Source: Sindora glabra
Lineage: Eukaryota; Streptophyta; Magnoliopsida; Fabales; Fabaceae
Direction: 5' to 3'
NCBI GenBank assembly: GCA_020226215.1
Contig: CM035229.1
Location: 82,911,343 to 82,975,342, forward strand
Length of the DNA: 64,000 nt
Shown here: piece by piece, positions 1 to 12,059 of the stretch
Layout of the letters: every line of letters starts with the position of its first letter
Position numbering within the stretch: position 1 is the first letter of the stretch
Notes under the pieces: generated by a model
What the model saw: the letters and a program-made list of their open reading frames with translations, nothing else
Told to the model about the DNA's origin: nothing
Databases searched by the model: none
Program-made: the position numbers and the translations under genes

Positions 1-1087
1 TTTCACTTGGCGCCTCCCCCGCCAAACTTAATAAAGTTAGGGGCTGGGAGGCGCCAAGTCAAATGGCGCCTCCCCAGCCCCTTTTTTAAATTAATTAAAT
101 TTTTTTAATTTATATATTTATTTATATAATTTTTATTTTATTATTATTTATACTAAAATTATAATTTTTAAAATATAATTAATTATATTTTATGATATTA
201 TTTATATATATTATAATTTAAAATTAAGATATAATTATATTAAACTTAAATTAATTATATTTTATAAAAAATATTTAGATTTATATTATAAATTGTAAAT
301 TAATAAAAATATAAGGATAAATTTAAAAAAAATTAAAAAGACAGTAATTTATATATAAATCTAAATATTTGAAATTATTTTTTATTAATTTGAAAATATA
401 TATAAAAAATATTTTCAAATTAATAAAAAATATAAAAAATATTTAAAATATTTTTTATATATATTTTTACGTATATATATTTTTATGTATATATAAAAAA
501 TATTTTCAAATTAATAAAAATAAAAAATATTTTTACGTATATATAAAAAATATTTTTTATATATATTTTCAAATATTTTCAAAATTTTTATATATATTTG
601 AAAATATATATAAAAAATATTTTTTATATATAATTAAAAATATTTTTTATATTTTTTATTAATTTGAAAATATATATAAAAAATAATTTCAAATATTTAG
701 ATTTATATATAAATTACTATCTTTTTAATTTTTTTTTAAATTTATCCTTATATTTTTATTAATTTACAATTTATACTATTTATAATATAAATCTAAATAT
801 TTTTTATAAAATATAATTAATTTAATTTTAATATAATTATATCTTAATTTTAAATTATAATATATATAAATAATATCATAAAATATAATTAATTATATTT
901 TAAAAATTATAATTTTATTATAAATAATAATAAAATAAAAATTATATAAATAAATATATAAATTAAAAAAATTTAATTAATTTAAAAAAGGGGCTGGGGA
1001 GGCGCCATTTGACTTGGCGCCTCCCAGCCCCTAACTTTATTAAGTTTGGCTGGGGAGGCGCCAAGTGAAATGGCGCCTCCCCAGCCC
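1..1087. repeat. Large palindrome (fold-back element) with GC-rich nested hairpin ends
   Basis: The left half is the reverse complement of the right half: base 1 pairs with about base 1070, and the AAGG at 313 pairs with the CCTT at 746-749. The centre lies near 531-536 and consists of short repeats of a TATATAAAAAATATTTTCAAAT-like motif. The arms are about 530 bp, AT-rich inside and GC-rich at the ends. Each GC-rich end is made of smaller hairpins: 40-81, 990-1031 and 1048-1086 each read GGCTGGGGAGGCGCCA, then a 6-7 base spacer, then the complement. The left partner of 1048-1086 is cut by the window edge at 1-23. No reading frame in it looks genuine. It is best described as a fold-back or very large MITE-type element; its family is not identified. 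Confidence 0.85.
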
Positions 1088-1270
1088 TTTGCGTTGCGAC
1101 TTCGCAGCGCGAATTCGTGAACTGCGAACTGCGCAGCTGCGAAGGCACCATTTTGAAAGGCGCCTTCAGCGGCCAATGCGTATTTTGGTAAATAGTTTCG
1201 AAACCGCGGTAAAACGGAAAATAATTTTTGAAACAACCGTATTTTAGTATTTTAACCTAAACTGCGCCCT
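1088..1270. other. GC-rich segment adjoining the palindrome, no gene
   Basis: This stretch is rich in GCGC/TGCG words and small inverted repeats (for example AACTGCGCAGCTGCG near 1129), in contrast to the AT-rich DNA on both sides. It contains another GGCGCC site near 1160, the word that dominates the palindrome ends, so it is probably part of the same transposon-derived unit. Short open frames here overlap each other on both strands and are composition artefacts. Confidence 0.5.
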
Positions 1271-2319
1271 AAACAATGATAACTTAATCATTATGGATAG
1301 AATCTCAAATTTTTTTAAATGCATTTTAAATTCTACGCAAATGGAAATTGATGAACAAAATAGTAATGAATGCAATTATTTTTTTTTTCTTGAAGGTGAT
1401 TAATCGATTTCCTTTTTAAGTTATTAATCTATAACTCAACATCAAACCTGTCCCGGGTAGAAGATGTCATACTGCGTCACCAAAATATAAAATACTGTTA
1501 TGGTCAAAGTTTTCTTTAAAATTTTGGTTTTCTTTTTTGAATTTTTTTCTTCATCTTGTAATTGATCTTAAATGTTTAAAATAAAAGACCGAAATTTTAT
1601 GGTGGATATTGGATAAAAAAAATCAATTGATAATTAACTCAAAAATAGAACAATAATTTTATTAATTTATAGTATATTTAATGTCATTCTTATATCTTGT
1701 CCACAAGTTTTTCATCGTAATTTTTTCTTTTTTTCTGATTGACTAATAAAGTATGTGTTGAAAGGTAGGGAAAGAAAAGAAATACTTCATAATTACCTTC
1801 CATATATTTTTATACCCTAATATATCTTTTGTAAAACTATTGTTTTGATAAATGCTGGAAATATTTGTAAATCTGTATCCACCCATTTTTTTTCCAACTA
1901 GTTGATGGCCCATAGCGGGCAAGGAATAAATTATTATAATGATCTTACTAAAATTTTTAATAGTTCATAATTTCACATAATAGAAAAAGTTGATGAAACA
2001 TTTACTTTCAACTCTGTTTGAAATAAAAAATTTCAATAGGAAACATAAATATAATATTGACATTTAGATTATGTTTCAACTAATTTATAATACTGTCATC
2101 TAAATTTTTAAAATAAAATATAAATAAACTCATCAATAATTTTTTTTTCATAGGTAGGAATGAAATAATGTGAAGTGTCTTATAACATATGCAATTTATA
2201 ATACTTGTTAAAATTGACAAATTTGTTAAGTGCCTTAGGATTGATCAATATTCCTTAAAAGTATTATTAGAATATCAATTTTTAATTTTAGTTTGTGATT
2301 AGGAATTTTCAAATAGATT
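1271..2319. other. AT-rich intergenic DNA, nothing recognised
   Basis: No reading frame of useful length, no RNA gene and no clear repeat boundary was seen in this stretch. Confidence 0.6.
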
Positions 2320-3010
2320 ATACTATATTTAGTATGATGGAATATTAGAATGGAATAAAAATGGATAGAATAGAAAAAATTGATTTAGTAACCACTATGA
2401 AATAATAATGCTCGATCCATGACGAATAACCATTTTATCAAATTATGAAATCTTTATTCTATAACAAAAGTCATGAAATGATAATTTTATTATTTATGAA
2501 ATAAATTTTTTGTATTTTTATCCCTCACAACTTTAATATATTCCAACATTATCTTTATTAATAAATAATAAAATAATATCTATTTTTGGTATTATATTAT
2601 TAAAATATTTTATTAATAATATTTTTACTAATAAAAATTAAAATAAAATATTTTATATTTTATACAAAAATTATTTAATATAAAAAATTGATAAATTAAA
2701 TTTTTATGCTTTTCATTATAAATTTTTTAAATTATAACATTAATAATTGTGATTTTATATTGAATTATAAAAAAAATATATAAATGAATGAAAATATCAT
2801 TTTTCATATAAATATGATTTCTATTTTACATTTTCTTTCTATTTTTAAGGATACTATTATCATTGGTATATTTTTTTCCATTCCATTTCTATAATACTTA
2901 TTGTATCAAATATAATTATGAAATAAAATATTTATTCCATTCTTAAACATATCAAATATAATTAAGCCATTTCATTCAATTCTATTCTATCATATTGAAT
3001 GCAATATTAG
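2320..3010. mobile_element. MITE-like element with imperfect terminal inverted repeats
   Basis: The left end contains TAGTATGATGGAATATTAGA followed by GGAATAAAAATGGATAGAATAG. The right end, read on the minus strand, starts TAATATTGCATTCAATATGA and continues with GATAGAATAGAATTGAATG and AGAATGGAATAAA. Ends built from GGAATGGAAT/ATAGAATAGA words around an AT-rich core are common in plant non-autonomous DNA transposons. There is no coding potential. The exact ends and target-site duplication were not fixed. Confidence 0.5.
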
Positions 3011-3224
3011 TATATTTACAATTTTAGACGTGTGTAATTTTGTTTAATTGTGAAATTATAATCGTCTTTGCACGGATTATTACTAAAATAGCTTCTTGAT
3101 TGCTAAGGAAATAATCGTAGAATATAATCATTAACTTCATTTACAATCACATGAGTATTATTGGATTAATTATTGCATATATTTTAACTCATTAATTTAT
3201 TAAATATATATTTTCTGAAATATA

Positions 3225-4915
3225 AAGTCAAATGTGTAATTAATTAAATGATCAATTTTGAAAATTTAAAATTTGATCTAACATTTTACTTAATTCTATT
3301 AATTATGAAATTAATATAACCAAAGAATGGTTACCTTTTAATTTGATAATAAATTTTTTAAAAATAATTTATTTTCTAACAAAGTTACAAAATTTACAGA
3401 AATACATTGATTGTTTAAGTAAATTATTGACACATTTTAAAAATGATTTAGATTATGAAAAATTGGTATCAATTTAAAATTTGGATTCAATCTGTTTGAA
3501 ATTAATGCTTAATTTATTAATATTTCTATTATGAAAAATTGAAATTAATTTTAATATTGAGTTTTTTATTAATTATTATAAATTAATTGTACAAAAATCT
3601 ATTTGATAATAAAATTTTTTCATAATAAATAAATTGATAATAAAATTTAACAAAAAATATGTTTATTACTTAAGAAAATGTTTGAAAATTTTAAAAAGTA
3701 ATTAAAATCATGAAAAATTTTAATTTACTAATTCACCTAAAAAATTTTCAAACATACTAAATTTCAGTTATATATATAAATATATTAGATAGTTTTCATT
3801 ACCTTCACTTTTATCGTATATTAAAAAATTTATTTAAAAGTGATTTATTATTAATTACTAACTATTAATGAAAATATCCTAAATAAAAAATCAAATTATT
3901 ATAATCTTAAGTTAGAAATGATGGAAAACTTTTAATAATTTAGTCATGATAATATGATGTTATCATTAATTAATAATAAAAATGAATTAAAAATATAGAA
4001 TTACTAAAAATAAAATGATAAATGTAAAAATAAATTATAAATAATTTTAAATATTTGTTTGAAAAATAAATGCACAACTAAATCTTAAATGCTTGCCATG
4101 GTTGTTTTTAAATCCATTTATGATCAATGTTCTTGACGATGACCTCTGCTAGCAAAACATTTGCACGGTTGCAAAACCAAGAGCATTAAAGGTCAAAATC
4201 AATTATAAGATATTTTTTTGTTGACTTCCTTGATTGAGATAATATTCATATTTTTGTAGATGATAGTTTTATTTATTTATTTATTTTGTAAGTTCCAACT
4301 CTTCATGTAACATTTTGTAGAACTAAACCATTCTTTCAAAGATGTAATTTTATAGTCTTTTTGCTGTATATAATATGGTGAAATAGTAATATTTTATAAA
4401 AAAAATATGATTATATTCAAGCAATATATTGTTAGAGTAACAAATATGAGTTCTTAAAATCTCAAAATTTGATTTGTTATTGCATTACTGCTAATTAAAA
4501 AATTAATTGTACCAAAACTTGAATGATTATATTTCAAAATTATGTCAATATAAATTAATTGGTATTTAAATTTTATTAAAATTATGTTAGATTGTTTAAG
4601 AAAATCATTGACATGATTACAAAGGTGATTGAGAATATTACCAAATCTTTATCATTTTAAAATTTAGAAGAAATTTGATTTAAATTAATATTAATTGATT
4701 TTTTAATTCTAAAATTTTGAATTCAAATTTAATATTACACTTAATTTTATTAATTTCTTTTGGTAACAGTAAAAATGATTAAATCACAATATATATATAT
4801 ACACAAAGATGAAGTATTAAATCTTGGAGGCAATGATTCTATTACTTAAAATAAATTAATTGTACCAAAAATTTGAATGTATCTATTTAAGTTTAGTAAT
4901 AAAATTTCAAAAAAA
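3225..4915. repeat. Two diverged copies of one AT-rich repeat (about 3230-3650 and 4480-4915)
   Basis: Both sections carry GATTGTTTAAG(T/A)AAATNATTGACA, then a TTTAAAATTT block, then AAATTAATTGTACNAAAA and a NNGTAATAAAATTT-like end, in the same order and orientation. The copies are too diverged to judge full length by eye. They are probably remnants of one dispersed element. No gene lies between them. Confidence 0.4.
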
Positions 4916-5109
4916 AAAAACTGATCTCCGCAATAGCTTCTCAAAAATTATACGAAGGTCCCTTCTAATTTCAAAATATACGTAAACCTTTCTTAAGCTT
5001 TGAAATTTGTTAAACTTAAATCTAATTTAGTATTTTATATTGGAATGGTGTCACTCTCTTGATAAAGTTTGAATTTGGCAAAATAAAATATCAAAATCAT
5101 CTTTTAGTA

Positions 5110-5545
5110 GGAGTGTGTAATAAACGGACCAAAACATTCGTGCAAATTTGATCCATTTTAACGAATCCATTTTAAGTAGTTTGATCTGTTTATGAAGTTC
5201 GTCAGTGGGCTTTTTTTATCTTTTATTTTATATTTTATTATATTTTTTATGTTTTAATATTTATATATCATTTTTATGTTTTTTATTTTATATTTATTAA
5301 TTTTATTATTTATTATATTTAATTATTTTGAATAATTGAATTTAATTTTTGATAACTAAATTATATTTTATATTAAGTTGTAATCTAAAAATAATTAATA
5401 GGCAAGCTTCTTTTTTTTTAACATAAATAATATTTAAATTATTAATATAAAAAAATAAAAAGAGGTAATTTGAACTTACTTGCGCTTGCAAACTGACTTA
5501 ATCCACTTAAACCTGATCTATATTTTAATCTATGGCTTCCCAAAC
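5110..5545 (+). repeat. Interspersed AT-rich repeat, copy 1
   Basis: About 430 bp that closely matches the reverse complement of 17400-17870. Shared landmarks are GTGGGC/GTGGGT near the start, TTTTATATTTATTAATTT, TAATTGAATTTAATTTTTGA-type text, the AATAGGCAAGCTTCTTTTTT/AATAGATTAACTTCTTTTTT pair, and ACATAAATAATATTTAAATT. The flanks hold TGATCCATTTTAA and ACTTAATCCACTTAAACC, the style of ends seen in hAT-type miniature elements. It is non-coding. Confidence 0.6.
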
Positions 5546-5785
5546 CAAATTTCTTTGATCCCTTTTTCTTATAGGCTTAATTTTTTTTAATAATCCCATC
5601 CATACAAAACTCACAAATTATAAATGCGTTAGGCACCCCTATCCCTTAGCTGATTATATAGTGGCTGGATGTTTTAAAGGCATTCACTCTAATTGCTTGA
5701 GAAATGTTGCAATTTCTTTCCTTTTTTCAACGAACAATTCTATTACGCCGAAGAAATTTTCTCCAATTCTTCTAGCAACTTTCTT

Positions 5786-5820
5786 CCCCCCCCCCCCCCC
5801 CCCGGGGGGGGGGGGTGGGG
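5786..5820. repeat. Homopolymer palindrome C18-G12 followed by TGGGGTGGGG
   Basis: Eighteen C residues run directly into twelve G residues, then T and further G runs separated by single T bases. The tract is self-complementary and could form a GC hairpin; the G side has four or more G runs and could form a quadruplex. Such a tract can also be an assembly or sequencing artefact at a homopolymer junction. Confidence 0.75.
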
Positions 5821-6085
5821 TGGGGAGCTTTTGGTAGTTTACAGTAAAGAATTTACATAATTTCATTATTTTTCAAGCTACTTTCTCTTTTTTCCCTTTT
5901 CTTCTCATTTGCAGGGAAGAATTCTGCTCCATTTGTTCTTTCAAAGGAGATTTTATGGTAGGAATGCCTTAATTAATGAATCAACCAAATCCAAAAATAA
6001 ATCCCATGCGTGCTGGAGAGATTACAGGAGGCGTACAAAGAAAACAACAAAAGAACCCCGGTTGTTGATGTTGAATTACAAAGAG

Positions 6086-6087
<2 letters not shown>

Positions 6088-6125
<38 letters not shown>
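6088..6125. repeat. (AT)n microsatellite, about 19 units
   Basis: Uninterrupted AT dinucleotides. They create spurious Tyr/Ile repeat frames on both strands between 5909 and 6231, which are not genes. Confidence 0.95.
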
Positions 6126-6127
<2 letters not shown>

Positions 6128-8232
6128 TGTACATTTGGCGAAATGGGGCTAAGTCGTACTTGAACACTTTCGTTAGTTCACAAATCAATAACCCGCATCA
6201 ATTTTTTAAGTCAAATCCTGAAAATCAATAAAAAGTGAACCCGAAAACACGTTTAAAGAGATGAATCCTAACACGATTTTGAAAACAAACTCTAAACTCA
6301 TTGGTCATTAACAAAACTTGAATTTTTTACACGAAGAGCTATTAAATTCCTCAGTAAACATAGGTTTGAGCCTTTACCTCTACTCAGCCAGTTTCAATGC
6401 CTCGCTCGTTCTCAAATAGTTTCCATTTCTGGAAGTGGGCGTCAATCTCCATCATCTAAGGGAAACCAGAGCACATGCTCGAGAGAGACAACAAAAATGA
6501 CAAATTAATTTTGGCCTTACGTTAAATTTAGGGCATTTTATTCAGTCTTATTTTAATTAATTTAAATTTAATATTTTTAGAGAAATTTGGCGTCTCAAAT
6601 AAATATTTTGGATGGATGTCTAAATTTTGAGTAGATTTTTAAAGTAGACGGAGGACGGTGTAATTTTGATAAGCTACAAGATATCAGCGTGTGCGCGCGC
6701 TTTTTTTTATAAATTTAATTTATTATTAATATAAATTAAAATTTAATAAAATTTAATAAAATATTTTTATTAATAAAATTTTTTATTTTTTTAATAATAT
6801 ATCATATTTTTATTTTCTGATAATATAAAATTTTATATATTAATAATAAATGAAATTTAAACTCATTAATTAATCCCAAAAACTTGCATTGATTTTTTTT
6901 TATCCATCTTCTAGCAGAGACGAAGGTTAAGATAGAAGAGATAGTAAATACATGGTTTTTATTAATGATAAACGTATGTCAAAATATATTTTTAAAGTCT
7001 GCACCCTTAATGATTTTGTAATACTTGGTATTGTTTAAGGAGTCTTATTCTCTTACATCATGAGTTTGAATCTTCAACTTTACATGTATATTAAGTGATA
7101 ATATAAAAATTTCTATACTAATAATAAATGAATTGACCATTGATAATCAAAACTTCTCTCACATTTCATTTTATGTTTTAACCCTTTAATTTGTTGATTT
7201 TATGATAAGGGCCCATAACATCTGTTAAATAATTAAATAAATCTATTCATTTAACTCTAATTTTTCATTTTTAATACACGCTTTATTAATTATCGTCTCT
7301 TTTCTTGCCCAATCAACAATTCACTTGCATTTTTATTTTCTTCATCTTTTTCTTATTTTTCGCTCTTTTTATATTCTTCATTTCCAATCTTTTTCAAATT
7401 CATCATTAAAGTAATATAATCGTAATACAAAAGCATTCATAACTTATTTGCTATATAGATATAATACAATATATATTATTTTTATCATAAAAATATTTGT
7501 ATAAGTTAATTATTTTAATTAAATTAAATTAGCTAATTATATTTTTTATTTCCAACTCTCTATTTCATAATTCATATATTATTTCTCTACTTTTTATTTG
7601 TGTCATTGTATGCTTTTCTTTTTCTAGTTTTTTTCATTTTACTTTTTTCACGCCCACTCCTTTTGTCTACCACTTAGTCACTAATATATATAAATAGTAT
7701 AAACATAGTATAATAAATTTTCTTTTTATAAAAAATATTTTAGATAAGTTAAAGATTTAAATTGAATTATTTGACAATTTTTTTTAGTGATTACAATATT
7801 TCTATCTTAAATTATTATTACTTTACAATTCATACATTGTTTCAATTATTTTTATCTACTTAATTACATATTTATTCAAATTTTATCAATTTTTAATAGA
7901 TAGAGAATTGATTTATTTTTAATTGAGGTTAAGATTAAGATATTGTAAAAAAATAAGTCAAACCTTTCATTTATGTGTGCGCGTGCGCGCACTCGTGTGA
8001 ATTGATTACATATTTCATTCTTTTAATAAAAATATTTTAAAATTGATATCAATTTTTATTCATTTAGTGGGTATATAAAGATATAAATTGAATTAATTTA
8101 CTTAATATTTTACTTTTAATAAAAATAGTTTAAAAATTAAAATTAAAATTATTTATTGTCAATATTTTTTATAAAATTTTTAAATTCAATATTCCTAAAT
8201 AAATATATATTAATTAAAATTTTATCAAGGTT
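6126..8232. other. AT-rich intergenic DNA, no gene
   Basis: No credible reading frame. Short alternating purine-pyrimidine tracts occur at about 6690-6700 (TGTGCGCGCGC) and 7975-7992 (GTGTGCGCGTGCGCGC). Near 7060 the text GAGTTTGAATC resembles a polymerase III B box, but no A box or tRNA fold was found upstream. Confidence 0.55.
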
Positions 8233-8344
8233 GATTTCTTTTACTATGTCTTAAAAAAATCAAACCTTTCAATTAAAAATATGAATTATTTCTTTTACTA
8301 ATATTTCTTAAAAAATCAAACCTTTCAATTAAAAATATGAATTA
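8233..8344. repeat. Tandem duplication of a roughly 56-bp unit
   Basis: ATTTCTTTTACTA, a short variable part, CTTAAAAAAATC and AAACCTTTCAATTAAAAATA occur twice in succession. The two units are nearly identical, so the duplication is recent compared with surrounding repeats. Confidence 0.8.
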
Positions 8345-8929
8345 ATTATATATTTTATTATTTAAAAATATTAAAATTGAAATCTAATTTCATCTTTTGA
8401 TCTTATGTAGAACTTATACATGATAATAAAATTAATATATTTTCATATTTTTATTTCACAGAAAGTAATATATATATTAAAAAATTTAATTCATGAATTT
8501 CAATACATTATTATAATAATTATGATAAATTAGATTTCAATATTATTATAATAATTTTCTCCTATAATGTAAAAATTAATTAAAATATACTTATATGGAT
8601 AATATTCAATTTCAACGAGATTTAATTTATAATCCATCTATTGTATAAGTTTACAATCCAATTCAAGTTATTAAAGTAACCGAATCAGAGATATTCAAAA
8701 AAATTTGTCGGACAGCCACAAAGGAAATGGGACCTTACTTACTTCTCTGATGAAGACCATCACAAAATTGACTTCTTGTACGGCAATATCAACTTTAAAC
8801 CATCGGTATATGTTTACAAATTGTAAATTATTCAATTTTTATCTAAATTAAATATTATTCATATAAATAAATTTTAAGTGAATTAAATATATCAGAAATA
8901 AGAAATAAAAGCATATTATTTTTTATATC

Positions 8930-10010
8930 ATATTATATCTTTATTATTTAATAATATAAGTATTTAAATTATAAATAATACACATATATATAAAAAAGCA
9001 TAAATATGCATGAAGCAAATCAAAAGAAAAGAGACATTGTGTTAGTTATAAAATAATAAGAATTGAAAAATAAAGTACATATCTAATAAATTTAATTATA
9101 TAAAATTTCTAATTCATTTATAATATATTATAATAAAAATATATCATATTATATAAATGCTACTCAATAGTGTTTGAGTTATAAATAATATTCGTGGATA
9201 AAAAGAGAAAAATATATAATGGAGTTGTTAAAAGGGAGAGAAATAGTGCATAAATGGTAAAATCATAACGAATTGTTAATTATTGTATATTTAATTTGAA
9301 ATATATCATATGAGAATTAATATAAAATTGTTGAAAATTTTTAAATATTTGATTTTCTTAAATATGTTTAATAAAAATAGAATATGTAATTTAATTCATT
9401 CAATTAATAATTTTCATATTAAAGCTTTAATTTGTTTAAAATATTTTTAAAATAAAATTAAAATATATTATGCTGTATTTATATTATTTAATGATAATAG
9501 CATTTGAGCTATAAATGGCCAAAGTGGACATGAAAATGAAAAAGAAAAAGAAAAAACATATGCAAAATAGTAAATAAAAAGAGGAGACAATGTATCACAC
9601 ATAAAATGATATGAATTAAAAATCAAATATGTAATTAATTCTAATTAAATATGATCTTTAACTTATTTAAAGCTTTTATAATAAAAAGAAAATATTTTAT
9701 GTTATATTTTAAGGGTATAACTTTAAGGTTTTATGATATTGACATTTAAGTTATAGATAGTAGAAATGAATATATAAAAAAAGAAAAAAATGAAATGAAG
9801 TAAAAAAAATAAATGATACATTAATTGTAAAGTAATTAGAGTTAAAAATAAAATATATAATAAATTAATTCAATTAAATAAGTTCTTTAAATTTTTATAA
9901 TAAAAAATATTCTATTATATCTATAATATTCAATGGTGTCTAATAGGAGTGGAAAATAGAAACAATAGTATAGACAAAGACAAGAAAAACAATATGTAAA
10001 TTATGAACTC
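8930..10010. repeat. Degenerate tandem repeat block, unit roughly 200-240 bp
   Basis: The landmark (A/G)A(A/G)TTATAAATAAT or a close variant recurs near 8960, 9170, 9510 and 9752. Each is followed by an A-rich stretch with GAAAAAGAAAAA-type text, then AAAATGATAAGAATTAAAAAT-like text, then ATGTAATTAATT and TTTATAATAAAAA. Spacing varies (about 210, 340, 240), so the block contains insertions or losses. It is non-coding. Confidence 0.45.
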
Positions 10011-11289
10011 TTAATAAATTTAAACTGATATACATTTAATTTGAAATATAATACTAAAATTGATATAAAGAAAATATTAATAAATTTTAAATATATTTAA
10101 TTTTAATTTTAGAAAACTTGTATTAATAGATGGGATGTATAATTAGCTAATTCAATTACTACATATTTTTTATATTGAATTTTTAAGTTACTTAAAACAA
10201 ATTTATAATAAAAGAATAACTTGGTGAAGCTTTTTTTTTAAAGAATAATCTACTATGAATATATTTATTTATTTTAAACACAACCTAATGTAAAATGATA
10301 ATATCACGATTATTATAATATTAAAAAGATTAATTTATTAAAGTTGTCAATTAACTCCCTACAAATTAACATTTATTTTTCTATTCTATACCATTATAAT
10401 TTTAATTGAGAAATATTATATTGACAAGCCAATAAAATTTATCAATATTCAACGTTGATTTCCATCAGCAGGGTTAGTTTATAAATAACCTAAGTTTTTT
10501 GAATGAGGTAATTTATAATTATCATAATTTTTCTAAGGTTTAAACATAATTTCTCCCAAGTACTACTTTACTCCACTTATGTAAGTTGCTTCAGGTTGCT
10601 TTTGTCTTTTAGTCAAAGATTTTAATCTCTTTTCATTAAATCAAATCATCAAACAATATGCAACTAGATAACATGGCAGGATAATTTGTCCTACCTCTTC
10701 ACTAAAGCATGGAAGCCCACACCTTTTGTTATATGAAATGTGTATGTGTATATATAATGTATTTTAGCTGCATATTAATTTTTAAGAAAATTACAGCTCT
10801 GCATTTATATTTCATTTCATTGCACTCGTGTCACCTATAACATCTTTGCAACGTTTGTTTTTAGGAACTCGGGAAAAAGAAGATGGTGGCAGAAGGTAGG
10901 CGGTGAAAAGTTGAACAAAGGAAGGAAAAGGAGATGGGTAGAAAACAATTAGTGCAAGTTATTGGGATAAATCATTTTACACCATTACCGTACTCTCTAA
11001 AAGTTTAACAATTTTGAATATGGATGATTCTTTAATATTCTGAATGGGACAATGAACTGTTCTTTTCTCACTTTTTTATTTTTAGATGAAGTTATTGAAT
11101 TATCATTGGATCGAAGACATATTGACCTGAAATGACAGAATAATGGCGTCACTTTTGATTTTTATTTGATCATGCAGTTCTTGATGCAAGGGCTGGGAAA
11201 AATTATCCTATCAAATTGTCAATGATGGAAACCCTAAATTTCAATAAATTTTTTACTCCGCGTTTAGATTTGATTCTAATAATTTTATA
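10011..11289. other. AT-rich intergenic DNA, no gene
   Basis: No reading frame, RNA gene or defined repeat was recognised. A slightly more GC-rich, purine-rich patch at 10860-10945 has no open frame of useful length. Confidence 0.5.
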
Positions 11290-11470
11290 CATTTTTTGTT
11301 CCGAATCCATCAAACCAACTCTAAAAAATATCTAAACTTCTTAGATGTGGTGGTGGTGGTGGGTGGTGGGTGGTGGGTGGTGGTCATTTTTTGTTCCGAA
11401 TCCATCAAACCAACTCTAAAAAATATCTAAACTTCTTAGATGTGGTGGTGGCGGCGGCGGCGGCGGCGAG
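11290..11470. repeat. 95-bp tandem duplication with (GGT)n and (GGC)n expansions
   Basis: The segment beginning CATTTTTTGTTCCGAATCCA at 11290 recurs at 11385. Copy 1 ends in an irregular GGT/GGGT run (11347-11383); copy 2 ends in GGTGGTGG followed by GGC repeats (11448-11468). The duplication therefore carried a trinucleotide run that later diverged in length and base composition. No reading frame uses it. Confidence 0.85.
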
Positions 11471-12059
11471 GTACCACTCCGTAGACTTTATTTCAAAGAT
11501 GTAATAGCGCTAAACTTTTTTGCAAATAGGTTCCGGTTTTATGATTTATGAATGTTATATACCGAAGTTATCCTTTTTAACTATGAGAATGTGATCGTAA
11601 ATTAGAAATTTTAAAAAATCATAAATCCATCATTAATTAATCAATTTTTGCATATGACTACTCATTTTCAGTTGTCTTCATATGATCTTTCAACAAAAAA
11701 TAAGAAAATGTGAGTTTAATGAAGTCTATCCGGTTAAAAACGTGTAAATTAAGTTTAAAACTTTGAACAACCATAACTTTATACTCGATTGTCCGTTTTA
11801 AGTGATTTTTTTTATTTTATGTAACTTTTCGAGATTTACGTGTTTGGAAAAGTCAAAGGCGTTTTGCTCACTCTAATTTGGTAAAAAAAGGCCTTTTCCA
11901 ATAATTTTTTTAATTTTTCTTCATTTTCTTGTTATTTTTCTAACTTTGATCATATTTTTATCAATTCAAATTCATTTGAATCCTATATTAAACTTTTGCT
12001 CCCTAATTATTTTGATTCTAGTAGTGCCATAACAATTTTTCTAATGAATAAAACTATTA
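11471..12059. other. Non-coding DNA with possible retroelement-type text
   Basis: The stretch near 11770-11815, CAACCATAACTTTATACTCG followed by ATTGTCCGTTTTAAGTGA, resembles text I associate with LTR regions of plant retrotransposons. This is recollection, not a confirmed match. No terminal repeats or coding frame were found. Confidence 0.3.

Noticed and set aside
5909..6231. Open frames on both strands crossing the AT microsatellite
   Set aside because: They exist because (AT)n codes for alternating Tyr/Ile in every frame; flanking residues show no domain.
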